Source: Sarocladium kiliense (Eukaryota > Ascomycota > Sordariomycetes > Hypocreales > Sarocladiaceae). Taken from it: DNA of 64,000 nt. Below the pieces are notes generated by a model that did not search any database, was not told where the DNA came from, and saw nothing but the letters and a program-made list of their open reading frames with translations. The translations under genes were made by a program, and so were the position numbers. Below are positions 1 through 10,714 of the stretch, piece after piece. Positions within the stretch are counted from its first letter, which is position 1. Each line of letters begins with the position of its first letter. The DNA is taken from assembly GCA_030734395.1 (NCBI GenBank), contig JAUZTG010000029.1, forward strand, positions 6,324,001 through 6,388,000. The letters run 5' to 3'.

Positions 1-1
1 C

Positions 2-538
2 GGGGCAGACAACAAGGAGGAACTTGACAAAGCATTCGAGTCGCTCGCATACTTTGCCAGGGACCACAGTCGACTCCCCATTAGCTGGAGCCAGGGGCTG
101 TATGGTGGCTTTTCCGAGGAGGCCGAGAAGGCTGGAAAGGATATCAAGGAACCCTGGATGAAACCGCATCCTCTCGCGGCCAACATCAATGTTGCATCAC
201 AGCTCAAGGACGATGACAGCGTTCTCACATTCTGGCGCAGAATGATCGCGTTTCGCCGCGAGCACAAGGACCTTCTCATCTACGGCGACTACCGAGATCT
301 TCGGCCGAATGACCCAGACCTGATAATGTTTGTGAAAGAAACATCGGAAAGGTCGAAAGCGCTGGTGGTGTTGAACTTTGCGACAGAAGAACGCCAATGG
401 GCGAGATCTGGTAATGGCGGAGTCGAAATACCAGAGATGGACGAGCGTGACTTGAAGCTCATCATGTCTACCCATTCGCAAACTTTCCAAAAGGACACGC
501 TGCTCCCACTCGAGGGGAGAGTGTATCTTGTGCAGTAA
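2..538 (+). CDS. alpha-glucosidase (GH13 maltase type), C-terminal part, truncated by window start
   Basis: The open frame runs from base 2 to the TAA at 536-538, about 178 codons; the 5' part lies outside the window. The visible part carries the conserved GH13 maltase/oligo-1,6-glucosidase stretch ARDHSRLPISW (family: ARDHxRxPMxW), then KEPWM and INVASQ, and the helix region FWRRMIAFRREHKDL. The last 80 residues fit the C-terminal beta domain. The enzyme would hydrolyse alpha-1,4 or alpha-1,6 glucosides in the cytosol. The catalytic Asp/Glu residues lie upstream and cannot be checked. No intron is seen in this part. It is transcribed toward the MFS transporter, with 1 kb between them. The family is well supported; the exact substrate is not. 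Confidence 0.88.
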   Translation, partial: GADNKEELDKAFESLAYFARDHSRLPISWSQGLYGGFSEEAEKAGKDIKEPWMKPHPLAANINVASQLKDDDSVLTFWRRMIAFRREHKDLLIYGDYRDLRPNDPDLIMFVKETSERSKALVVLNFATEERQWARSGNGGVEIPEMDERDLKLIMSTHSQTFQKDTLLPLEGRVYLVQ

Positions 539-1548
539 TCTGCACTACATAGTCCTGGAGAGTTCATGCTCGATCTCTATTGACAGCATGCTGGGACACT
601 TGACATAAGTTTTCCTGCAGATACTGCAGACTTTTGCACCATTGAAAGAGAGATATTTACATAGGTAGCTTGATTGTTAGGCTTGAATACTCCACAGTAT
701 ATCAAGTGAGTTGTGCTTTGGACATGGCTTGGTGCATTGAATTCTACTGCATCAATACACAGCTACCGGAGGATATCCAGGCGAAGGAGTATGGATGTTT
801 GTGTGCGTTTACGAATTGTTATGTACGCTGAAGTATGAGTCTGGGACTCTGCTTATGCCTAAGGGTTGTGGTGATGTTTTACGCGCTGTACAGAGGCTTT
901 GCATCCTCACGACTAGTGATCCATAAGCAAAGAGACTGCAGCGCATAACTTGTCACCCGGATCATCTCATATGTATGTATCCTTTCGTTCCTTACAAAGC
1001 CACCGAGAGACAGCTGCTTTCTTTGCCAACTTGATGATATCATACATAATGTTTACCAAAGATTGTAAAGAGTCGTTTTCTATTGACATTCCGGGTCTTC
1101 CGGAAGTAAAGGTCCGGAAGCGACTCTTGCAAGCCCAAATTGAAAGCACATATTGAAGAACATCTCTATCTATTGAGTCTGGGCGCACGCTCGGTTGTCA
1201 GTCTTATCTCCCAAGCCTATAAAGGTTACCCCACCACACCAGAGGTCCCTATCTTGCCTTCCCACATTTCTCTCTTCAGTTCCATATCGTCGGCTTCTCC
1301 CGCTCTCCCATCGGCGCCTCCCCCGCATCACCGCCCGCAGCGTGCCCCACCTCCGTGATCTTGTTACCTGGTACCTGGAGATAAGGAGTAACACACGCTG
1401 TGTGGATGGCGGGGAGGCGAGATGCCTGTAGTTCTGAGAAACCACATAAGCCGTATTTGATTCGGCTGTGGCCCCGTCGAAAAAAACTGACATTGGGAAT
1501 AGCAACACCTGCATTGCAAGCAAGCAAGCAAGCAAGCCACATTTCACC
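539..1548. other. intergenic region upstream of the MFS transporter
   Basis: About 1 kb with no convincing gene. Open frames here (for example 950-1156) have no recognisable motif. A TATAAAG box lies at 1218-1224, followed by a pyrimidine-rich tract (1255-1330). A (GCAA)n tetranucleotide run at about 1515-1537 lies 12 bases before the transporter ATG. This is consistent with a promoter and 5' leader. Confidence 0.5.
1218..1224 (+). promoter_or_regulatory. TATA-like box of the MFS transporter gene
   Basis: TATAAAG lies about 325 bases upstream of the ATG at 1549 and is followed by a CT-rich stretch typical of fungal transcription start regions. It implies a long 5' leader. Positional inference only. 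Confidence 0.4.
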
Positions 1549-3629
1549 ATGGCCCCTAAACCTTCTGATCAGATTTCCAACAACGGCGCGTCTGGACTCG
1601 ACGATGACTTCGACAAGAACGATCAGAGCATCAAGGTCGAGGAGCATCAAGACCACTCTCATCACAAAAAGACTGGCATCCTCCAGGGCGCCTTGCAGGG
1701 CAATGTGCAGACAGAGTTGACCCATTTCGAGCGCAGAGCCGCTCTGATTAACACGTACGTTCGCTATTCCCCTCTCATCCGATCAAGACATTGTTGAAAG
1801 CAAAATGACTGACATGCGAACCAGTGAGCTTGAGAAGCTCGGCTTTGGCCGTTACCAGCAGTGCATTTGGCTGCTATGCGGCTTCGGCTACTTCCTTGAC
1901 CTGACCTGGTCCAAAGGCGTTGGATTGATGGCTACGGCTCTATAGTACGTAACAAGTGTAGCTGCTGCTTCTGCCGTGTGTGCTCTCTTGAAGGAGGCGG
2001 CTTACTTACATGCCATTCCTTGCAGCCAGGAAATGGGCGTTCCTGGAAACCAGCAAGGCCTTGTCTTTACCTGTGCCAATGTCGGTCTCGCGTGAGTCAC
2101 GTCCACTCGCTTTCTGTCATAAATTGAGGGTTTGCTTAGGATTCATTGCTGACAAATAGACTCTGTGCGTCACATAAAGCCTCGGCGCTGTTGGTTTTGG
2201 GCTCATCAGCGACATCATCGGCCGTAAATGGGCTTTCAACATCACATGTTTGATCACCTCCGTATTTGGAATGCTCATGGTAAGTCTATCAAGTTCTCGC
2301 TCATATCACGGCCCGCGTGATTCTAATGAGTACGTCTCCTACGCCTAGACCGCTGTCAAGTACAACTACGCAGCCATCTGTGGTATCTACCTCATTGCTT
2401 CCATTGGCCTGGGAGGCAATATCCCTATAGATGCTACAATCGCCCTTGAGTTCATGCCTCCGAGCAAGCGCTATCTTGTCTCTTTGATGAGCATGTGGCA
2501 GCCCATTGGCGTTGTCGTTGCCTGTGCCATCTCATACGGTACAGCTGCGCGGTATAGGTGCGACCCTGAGCTGCTCTCCTGTCGCGACCCGGCACTTGGT
2601 GACGGTGAAGAGTGCTGCACCGTCTCGAGCAACATGGGCTGGAGGTACGGCTTCATTATTATCGGCTCCATGACCCTCTTTATCTTCTTCGCTCGCTACC
2701 TCATCTTCCGATTTCACGAGTCCCCCAAGTATCTTGTTAGCAAGGGGCGGGACCAAGACGCCATCGATGTCCTTCACAAGATTGCAAAGTTCAATAAGTG
2801 TCCGCCGCCGACTCTGACCATCGAAGACTTTCGCGACTTAGACCGTGCGATGGGTATTGACCCCGACGAGCAGCCATTTACCGATCGCTCAAACGCAAAG
2901 GGTGTTGTCATGCGTGCCTTCATGGAGCTCAGCTTCCTCAAAGGCCTCTTTACTCGCAAGCTCACGTGCTTTATTTTCGTCCTGCTCGGATTCACCTACA
3001 TGGTATGTGGTGTCATGTTATGTTGGCAGCTTGTGTGCCTTTCTGGTTGTGCTTGTTTCCACTGCTGACTGACTGATTCAAAACAGGGGAATTTCTGGTC
3101 ATTTAACCTTGCTGGGTCTTTCCTACCCATTATCCTTCTCCGAAACAATGTGGACTCGGGTCGGGCGACGGTCGATGAAACTTACCAGCAGTACATCTAC
3201 ATCTATCTCCCCGGTGTTCTCGGTGCTGTTATGGCCTTCTTCTCTATTGAGCTGCCCATTGTCGGGAGAAAGTGGTCGCTTGTCTTCTCTGCCGCTATGC
3301 AGGGCCTCGCCATGGCTATGTATACTCAGGTCAAGACTACAGCTGGATATGTTGGCCTTAACGCGCTTGCATACATCATGCAGACGTACTTCAATGCGGT
3401 GCTATACGCCTCTGCGCCGGAGCTGTTTGATACGACCTACCGTGCGAGTGCGAACGGCATGCTGTCCTGTCTAGGCCGTATCGCCGGAATCGTGGCGCCT
3501 TTAGCTGGCCAGCAGTTTATCGACGAGGGAAGGATGGGCGTTCTATGGTTAGGTGCAGGTGGAATCTGGCTTTCCAGCTTTCTCATGGTCTTCCTGCCCG
3601 TTGAGATGAGGAACCGACAAATGTACTAG
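1549..3629 (+). CDS. MFS transporter, 562 aa, six exons
   Basis: I reconstructed exons 1549-1754, 1825-1944, 2026-2091, 2180-2279, 2349-3002 and 3087-3629. All donors are GT, all acceptors AG, and the phases close to give 562 residues. The protein has a His/Asp-rich cytosolic N-terminus, then the membrane segments of a 12-TM major facilitator. Signature pieces include GLISDIIGRKW (the MFS loop 2-3 motif), a Cys-rich luminal loop (residues RCDPELLSC...EECC) and RFHESPKYLVSKGR after TM6, typical of the sugar/organic solute and SV2-like branch. It could export or import a small metabolite at the plasma membrane. It lies at the left end of a group with SnoaL, cupin and aminotransferase genes and could be their transporter; a swnT-like role for the alkaloid cluster 15 kb away cannot be excluded. 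Substrate unknown. Confidence 0.85.
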
Positions 3630-4521
3630 GAAGTAGCTTCAGGTCACAATATCAATCTCCTAGCCTCCATCTCGTGCTTGCGTCACTATGCTCCGAATTC
3701 GCTCGCCTTATCAAGTATTCAAAGTCTCATACGCTTCACACTGACCTGTTCTACGTAGGTACTGGTGGCCAGGCGAGCACTTTGGGAAGACAAAGGTGGG
3801 CATCTACAAACGTAGTTATCACGCCCACATAAGGGAGCCCCGATAAGTGAGAAGAAGCCCACAGATACTATGAGGAAGATGCAGTACTTTCTTGAACGCA
3901 TCGTGATGAGGAATTTATCTCGAGGCTTGTTGGTTTAGACGTGCGGCTATGCCTAACCTATGACCAGCCGTGCTTCAACCGTCACCAAACAATACTATAA
4001 CGCAATAATCAGAAGTGAATTAAATCTATGTTCTTATTAGTGCATGATTGAGTGTACAATCATTTTATTGAACAAGCCTAAGTTCTGGAAACTTTTAGCG
4101 GCTTAAGCGATCCATATTCGGATGGGTTTACGTCTGCATCGCTACAACCCGACACATGCCTCCGCCGTGCCCTTGATCGTGTCGGGCGAACCCGATTCTG
4201 TCGGATCGATCCCCTTGCTTCGCTTATCCAGTGGGTCAACAAAGCAGATATTGAAAACCCCGAATCTCGGGATTACCGTCAGATTGGCCCTCCGGAGACG
4301 GAGCTTGGTCATCTGTAGCACCGCTAACGGCTTCGTGTGGTTTCCGGTGGCCATGATCTATTTGAAAGCTTCCAAGACCCTCCACCAGATGCCAATGATG
4401 ATACTTATCGGTTCAAGTAATGCCATCTATTAATTGAGCGCACTGTATAACGAGCCTCTATCTACCTTGAAGAATCCCTATTTTGCTTCTTAATTATCCT
4501 GAACTGTTCTGTCAGCACTCA
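3630..4521. other. intergenic region between MFS transporter and SnoaL-like gene
   Basis: About 0.9 kb without a supported gene. The open frames at 3719-3901 (minus) and 4122-4433 (plus) show no family motif. The stretch should hold the transporter 3' end and the SnoaL gene promoter. No clear TATA box is seen. Confidence 0.45.
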
Positions 4522-5751
4522 ATGTCTCCCTCATACGACGAGGAGCGCTCCTTGCAGCCAACCGCGTCGCAGAAGTCCTCGAACAACATCAACGGCAACA
4601 ATAATGGTGATAAGTCGCCTTCGAAAAACACAGACGACGGCGCCATCAGAAAAGAGGCTGCTGTCCTCCAGGTTGAGCGACATGACTATGCCGACGTCGC
4701 ACCAGTCAATAGGCAAAGAGCGCATTCCATGGAAGGTTTCGACGATGTTTACACGGACATTGTCGACTACATCGTGCGCTGCACTCACAAGATCTGGGAC
4801 GAGCGGGACATCGGCCTCATCTACACCCACTACACACACAACTGTGTTCTCTACGGCACCATGGGCACCATCTACGACCGTGAGTCCATTGTGCGCGACA
4901 CCATCCAGCGGCTTGTCTCTTTCCCCGAGCGCCGAGGCATGGCCACGCAGGTCTTGTGGAAGGGTAACGACAAGGAGGGCTTCTACACGTCGCACCTAGT
5001 GACGGGCGCCGGACGACATACGCAGTACGGCCACTTCGGCCCCCCAACCGGCAAACCGTTCGTGTCGCGGACCATTGCCGACTGTATGATCTACCGAAAC
5101 AAGATCTACCGCGAGTGGGTGGTCGCCGATAACATGGCCATCGTCAAGCAGCTGGGCCTTGACGCCCACGCTTTGGCCATGGAGACAGCCCAAGGCTTGT
5201 TCGCCAGGGGTCTCGAGAATGTAGATATTGGTGAGAACCGCCGGATCCTCGGCCAGCAGCTGCCGGAGGAGGAAGCCGACACGTCCATTGCCAGCAACGC
5301 CCTTGAGACCGAAACCCTGGCTTGGCTCTACGACGTCTGGAACCGCCGTATGTTCGGCCGCATCAATAAGGTGTACGCCCCGAACGTGCAGTACCACGGA
5401 CCTAAGATGACCGAGCTCTACGGGCCCGCCGCGGTCCTCCACCAGCATCTCGCCCTGCTCGGCTCAATCCCAGACGGCGCGTACTCGCCACAACACATCT
5501 GCTCCACGCCCTGCGACGAGGGAGGCGTCAAGGTCGCCGTGCGCTGGATTATCGAGGGTCACCTCCTCGGTCACGGGATTCTGTCGGAGCTGGGTAAGCC
5601 TCTGGGCCAGCGGCTCCAGGTAATGGGCATGTCTCACTACCACTACAAGAACGGCAAGATCGTCGATGAGTGGAATGTCTACGATGAACTGTCACTGCTG
5701 GTGCAGATCAAGCTCGCAGGATTAGTTGAGCAGAAGAAGGGCACGCCGTAG
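4522..5751 (+). CDS. tandem SnoaL-like / NTF2-fold protein, 409 aa
   Basis: A single exon from ATG 4522 (MSPSYDEERS) to TAG 5751; the open frame extends 13 codons further 5' but without an ATG. After a low-complexity Asn/Ser-rich N-terminus of about 70 residues there are two NTF2-fold units. Unit 1 covers about residues 75-225, with the pattern TxxxxIWDERDIGLIYTHY then YREWVVADNMAIVKQLG. Unit 2 covers about 270-400, with LYDVWNRRMFGRINKVYAPNV and then HYHYKNGKIVDEWNVYDEL. The ending '..KIVDEWNVYDE' is the classic SnoaL-like cyclase/hydrolase tail, and both halves keep the (R/D)EW motif. SnoaL relatives include polyketide cyclases and carbonyl-compound isomerases or hydrolases; the reaction here cannot be read from sequence. 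Its neighbours are an MFS transporter upstream and a Zn2Cys6 regulator converging from the right. Confidence 0.82.
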   Translation: MSPSYDEERSLQPTASQKSSNNINGNNNGDKSPSKNTDDGAIRKEAAVLQVERHDYADVAPVNRQRAHSMEGFDDVYTDIVDYIVRCTHKIWDERDIGLIYTHYTHNCVLYGTMGTIYDRESIVRDTIQRLVSFPERRGMATQVLWKGNDKEGFYTSHLVTGAGRHTQYGHFGPPTGKPFVSRTIADCMIYRNKIYREWVVADNMAIVKQLGLDAHALAMETAQGLFARGLENVDIGENRRILGQQLPEEEADTSIASNALETETLAWLYDVWNRRMFGRINKVYAPNVQYHGPKMTELYGPAAVLHQHLALLGSIPDGAYSPQHICSTPCDEGGVKVAVRWIIEGHLLGHGILSELGKPLGQRLQVMGMSHYHYKNGKIVDEWNVYDELSLLVQIKLAGLVEQKKGTP

Positions 5752-5850
5752 GCAATCGGACACAGAATGCAGAACTTATATAGCTGTAACAAGATTTTCA
5801 TCGTTTACCGCATGACTCAAGAGGCATTATTTTGCGTTGTTTTGCCCGGC

Positions 5851-8724
5851 TCAAATAACACTGCTCTGGAGATCGAGTAAATCCGGGAAGCTAGGCCAGT
5901 TAATTGGTTCCAGACCTGCCTGCCGCCACATACCCCAAATGTCTTCTTCTAAATTGTTGTACATCTGCGTCTCAGCCATATTTGCACCACTATCACTACC
6001 ACCTGCTCCAGCTACTGCATCTGGAGCACCTGCTGGGGCAGCACCTCTTGGGTTAAGACTACTGAAATGTTGCGGATCATGGGACGCAATGATGTCCGCC
6101 ATGCCCCGTAGTAGTGGAACGTAGCGACGCGCGAGGTGCCCTTGCGGGGGGCTGGCCGCTTCGAGAGTACGGGCAGCGAGGTCGACTAGACGGTACAGCA
6201 GTGAGCTGCATGGATCCCGTCTTGAGTGTTGCCCAGAGGTACCTCCTTCATCTGGATGCCGAGCGGAGGACTCACAGAGGTTGTCTGCAAAACGGGTTCT
6301 TGGTCAATACGATTTGCTCGACAGCGGCGGAGGCAGGAATTAAGGACAAATAGCAATTATATGGTTGACTTACAATCAATGAGATTCCTCAGCCAACTGT
6401 TAACCAGAATGAACACTGCATATGAGATAACCACGTAGTAGTGATCAATGGTGAAGGCCATGACATGGACTACACCGGGGTCGGGATCCAGCCGAGTCCC
6501 GCTGAGAGCAGCGTCTTCCCCACGGGCCAAAGGTTTCGACAGGTGCAAAAGGATCTGACTAGCCCACCCTACTGCCCACGAGAGCGCCCGTCTCACCCAA
6601 TGGGACTGGTTCTGGTTTTGATCCGCTGCGCTGTCAAGAAACGCGCACGTATATGACAGCTGATACCACCGCAGCGAGGTGAAGGGAAAGTGCTGGCTCA
6701 TGGCATCGTCTCTGGACCAGCTGCTCTGGCCCTGCAAGCCGATGAAGTCTTGCTCGACAAGTCGCACATACCTGTCAAAGGTCTCAACGCTTTCGGTTGT
6801 TGTCGGCCGGCAATCGGAAAGATGGGCGCAGTGTGCGATTTGAAACAAGGCTATGAGTCGTTTGTCCGTGGGCTGAATGTGCTTACATTTACTGAAGTTG
6901 GCGAGGACCCGATTCAGTGGCTCTGGGTTAAGAGAGGATGGTCGGCGAGCTGAGAGTGCAAGACTAGGAGAAGTTAGAAACGAGGAAGTGACATAAGCGG
7001 TCTGGCCTGGCTGCTCTCGGCCAGAGGGAGAAGCAGCAGATGGGGTCCTCACTAGCAGTCACTCTCATGAAGATACAACAACGTTCGGAACCTCCTTGCA
7101 TCGAGCCGCGTTATCGTCTCAAAGCTCTGGAAGCCCTCGCAGCAGCTCTTCTCCAACTCCAGGGATATAGCCCACCGAATGGCGAGGCCCATGCAGTGCC
7201 AAGCACCGGCTTCCGAGAAGCGGGAATGATATCGTTCGCCATTAGCGGAGATGTCCAGCGGCATCCAGTGGGCGTATAAGATCAGCGCTTGGACAGTCTG
7301 CAGCGTGTGATCCTTCTGTCGGGGGCGTAAGGTGACTCGCATGATCTCGGCATCAAGCAAGCGCACTAACTCGGGATATCGAGGATGAAGCCAGCAGGAT
7401 ATTCTACAGAAGCAGTGGCTATCAGTGACCGCCCGTGCCCGGATATGCCTTGGCCTAGCTACAAGCAGGGAAGCTCACCTTGAGGGAGCACTCCAAAAGC
7501 GGGCACCAATGGAGAGGATCGCGAGAAAGAGCAAAGTGCTGCCCATGCGAACACGGTCTGGATCAGAGTCAAGATCCGAGTCCAGGAAGGGCGCATGTGG
7601 ATGGCAATGGGTGAAGAATCTTATGTCGTGGGATCGAGTCAGATCGGGCTGCCAGATGCAGAATATCATGCTTCCTGGAACGGAACCTTACAGCTTAAAG
7701 ACAACGTGGACCTCGGCTTGGTTCACTATTGACCGTGAGATGGGATCGTGTGATTCCAGCTCGACTAGGGTGTCCGTGTCTTCCTCGAAGCGATTGAGGG
7801 TCTTAAGCGGGCCCTCTGTTAGCACATCGCCGGGAGAGCTCGAGAAACTGTAGGCACCGGCCACCGAGCTGAGCCCAGGACAAGCATGTTAGGTCAAAGC
7901 TGAGGATACAACGCACATAGATGGTGAGAGGGATGACAAGGCTAAAGGAGCTTACGGGATCTGGGGTAGTGAGGACAAGCCGTGCTGCTGAACTAGACGT
8001 GATGGAGAGTGCTGCTGAGCCGGGGATATGAGACTTGTCTCAACGTGTGACGGTGAGGGATGGACTTGATCTTGCCCTCGGTGACTGTTGTTTTGTTGCG
8101 CAGCATTGAGACGGCGCTCCAAGTCAGCGATGCTAGCGAATAGTTAGGCACCTGGGTTGGCGGTCATCTTTGATGGCTCAAGGCTTGGGCACGCACCGTG
8201 ACGTTAAGGAACGAACTTGATCTGGCATCTCGGTGTCAGTCATGAGTGGCGTGTTACCGGCCGCCGGGTTCTCTGTTGCCACCACAGCGGGCAGCGATGA
8301 TGCCGGACCGTGCACCGCCGCTGCATTGCTGAGTGCTGTCAAGGATGGGATCAGGGCGGCCGAGTCAGGCGATAGGCAGAGGCCGCTGTCCGGGTCGGCG
8401 TCCTCAGCGGATGGCGAGCCATTGGGAGCATGAGGTGGAGGGCGTGTGAGGCAGAGGTATGGGTTATGGCGGAGGTCCATAACCTCGTCTTGAAAGCTGC
8501 ATCGGACCTTGCGCACTGCGCATGGTCGGCAGCGGACAGCGCTGGTGAAACCTCCACACTTGTGCTTCCTGAGGACAGGTGAGCGTCAGTGAAGCATACA
8601 GCTCGCAAAGAGCTACCTTAGGAACAGCAAAGACGTACCTATGTCTACACTGCGCGCATGCATGGCTCGTCCGGCCCGCTGGTAGCGAGCCAACACTGGG
8701 GCGAGAACCTCGGTGTGCAGGCAT
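5851..8724 (-). CDS. Zn2Cys6 transcription factor with fungal-specific regulatory domain, 775 aa, eight exons
   Basis: Reconstructed exons, reading down the minus strand: 8724-8639, 8568-8197, 8132-7956, 7868-7692, 7619-7479, 7403-7053, 6963-6374 and 6284-5851. All phases close to 775 residues. Exons 1-2 together encode a binuclear zinc cluster, CX2CX6CX8CX2CX6C (residues about 25-52), split by an intron after the second Cys. A short linker helix IADLERRLN follows. The middle region has the Fungal_trans pattern: VVFKLFFTHCHPHAPFLD, then LLFLAILSIGARF, then WHCMGLAIRWAISLELEK, then RRFRTLLYLHESDCYLAL. The C-terminus carries DIWGMWRQAG, an acidic and hydrophobic stretch that resembles activation tails. 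This protein is the best local candidate to regulate the surrounding SnoaL, cupin and aminotransferase genes, and perhaps the alkaloid genes. Confidence 0.85.
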
Positions 8725-9714
8725 TTGCAATATCAACTATGTCATATGCCAAGGCACAGTACAGTGGCATGCATAGCGCTCGACAACCGTCAAGTAGGAT
8801 TGCATATCGATCTACCTTAGGTAGTATGCGCTGTGCAGAGCAGGTGAAGGATGATTGAGCTGCTATCTACAGCTATCGGAGTGTGTCCATGGCGACTAGA
8901 CGCCCAGCGAATGCAGTCTGCACCCCCGCCACACGAGATTCCATTGTCCAAAGTCGCGCAGCGCAACGTAACCTCTAAGCATGGGTCTTGAATGGAGTTT
9001 AACTCCAAAGGGGAATACTCAAAAGGGGATACTGGCTCCACGCAGTGGAACTTGTAAGCAGGGTGCTGCTTCAATGATTATGTTGGTCTGACGGGGGTTC
9101 CCCAGATGTGGCCCCTCTCTACGTCCCTGGACACGCCGATTACTGATCACGTGATATTATGGTGAAGGGATTGAGCCAGACGAAACGTGAGTTCAGGCAA
9201 CCGGCGATAGCACCTTCTGCCATTCATGTTCTATGACCCCTGACATTTGCCATTGTGGCTTGTGATTCCAGACAGAGCAAGTTGCAAGCCACTCGGAAAG
9301 ACCCCGAAGAATGCTGGGCCCTTCGCTTGGCAGAAGATAAAGAGTTCTGATCCCCGCCAGCTCGTTCAAGCGAACCCACACACCCATCCCCAGAGCGCTG
9401 GTATTCCCGGATGCTGTTTCGGCTTTCCCGACACACACACATCGGCCTGTCTCCTTGACTAACCTCTAGGAGCTGCAGGCGGCGATGTCGCATCGGCTCA
9501 TCCCGCAGCTTCTATTCCAGCATGAGTTATGGCTTCCGAAAGTCGGCATAGCATTTGTCTGTGTTTATTGCATGAGGCCCAAACCTTCGCCACGTTTGCG
9601 GTAAGATAATGCGGTATCTTACACTCATCTGAAGCTTTCCATAGCAGACATTCTTCCCTACTGTACACCAACCTGCTAGGCCCGATCTCGCGCTCAGCTG
9701 TATTCATTATCATC
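8725..9714. other. divergent intergenic region between regulator and cupin gene
   Basis: About 1 kb between the divergently transcribed Zn2Cys6 regulator and cupin gene. No gene is supported; the frames at 9193-9438 and 9498-9773 have no motif. It must contain both promoters. No clear TATA box is seen. Confidence 0.45.
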
Positions 9715-10308
9715 ATGGCACCGTCAGAGACGTCCCCAGACGTTACCCCTGCAAACCACGACAACGCCGTCAACTCAAAGAAGACTGCTACCTACGATGA
9801 GGCTGCCATCGCTTACCGTGGAGAGCCGCTCCCCAAGGTGCTCGACGACCTCGTACAGCCTGATATCATGAATCTGGACTGCGACGAGCGCTTATGGGTG
9901 CCACAGAGCCCTGGCGTTCACTTCCGGCCCCTGTGCTTCTGCACCTCCCAGGGTTACTTCGTCAACATTCTCCGCGTGAGGAAGTCCGGCATCCTGTCTC
10001 GTCACCGCCACGCCGGGCCTGTTCACGCTGTTGTCCTCCGTGGTCGCTGGCACTATCTCGAGCACCCCTGGTGGGCCACCGAGGGCGGCTACGCCTTTGA
10101 GCCGCCTGGCGACATTCATACCCTCCACGTCCCTGACGACGTTCAAGAGATGGTGACACTGTTTCATGTGACCGGGGCCTACATCTATGTGGACCCGGAC
10201 GGCACCCCCGTTGGTGTGGAGGACGTCTTCAGCAAGCTGCAAGCTGCAAGGAAGCATTATGAGGCTGTGGGACTGGGTGCTGCCTACGCAGATCAGTTTG
10301 TGAGGTAG
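9715..10308 (+). CDS. cupin protein of the 2,4'-dihydroxyacetophenone dioxygenase / ChrR-like type, 197 aa
   Basis: A single exon from ATG 9715 to TAG 10308. After about 45 variable residues comes a single cupin barrel with the metal-binding pattern of the DAD-like family. Candidate metal-binding residues are the histidines of SRHRHAGPVHAVVLRGRWHY and the later His in EPPGDIHTLHVP. Characterised relatives are Fe-dependent dioxygenases cleaving aryl ketones or diketones; many fungal members are uncharacterised. It probably acts in the cytosol, as no signal peptide is visible. It starts divergently from the regulator and converges on the aminotransferase gene, with about 400 bases between. A catabolic or tailoring step is plausible; the substrate is unknown. 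Confidence 0.8.
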   Translation: MAPSETSPDVTPANHDNAVNSKKTATYDEAAIAYRGEPLPKVLDDLVQPDIMNLDCDERLWVPQSPGVHFRPLCFCTSQGYFVNILRVRKSGILSRHRHAGPVHAVVLRGRWHYLEHPWWATEGGYAFEPPGDIHTLHVPDDVQEMVTLFHVTGAYIYVDPDGTPVGVEDVFSKLQAARKHYEAVGLGAAYADQFVR

Positions 10309-10714
10309 CCTTCTCTGATGGGGAGGTCAGCAGTCTTGACACGAGAAGGCATCGGCAGGCGTTGGCCGGTATGACCAATTGGGCAATCCCATATTATAGC
10401 ACAGAAGAATAGCTCTGCTTCCACCGCCTCATGAATTGTAAAAGTAAAAATACATATTAAAGACAAAACGTCCCCTCAGAAGACGAATTCATTGTTTGCG
10501 GGGATTGTTGTGTGGGTTTTCAACATGACTGTCTGTTTTACAAGGCGAACTCTCTCACCGAAATATGTATGCCTTACGAAATTTAATTAGGATTACAGAC
10601 TCTCGACTTAAAACAAGACTGTCTTATATATATCATATAATCATGCTCTCACAGCAAGAATTTTATAATTTACAGCTTACGTTTTATGATGATCCCTTCA
10701 GATCCTGTGGCAAG
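10309..10714. other. convergent 3' region between cupin and aminotransferase genes
   Basis: About 400 AT-rich bases between two converging genes. It includes a TATATATA-like run at 10624-10634 and presumably both poly(A) regions. No gene is seen. Confidence 0.45.

Noticed and set aside
1549..3629. Naming the MFS protein swnT
   Set aside because: It lies 15 kb from the synthase, next to other metabolic genes, and no sequence feature ties it to the alkaloid.
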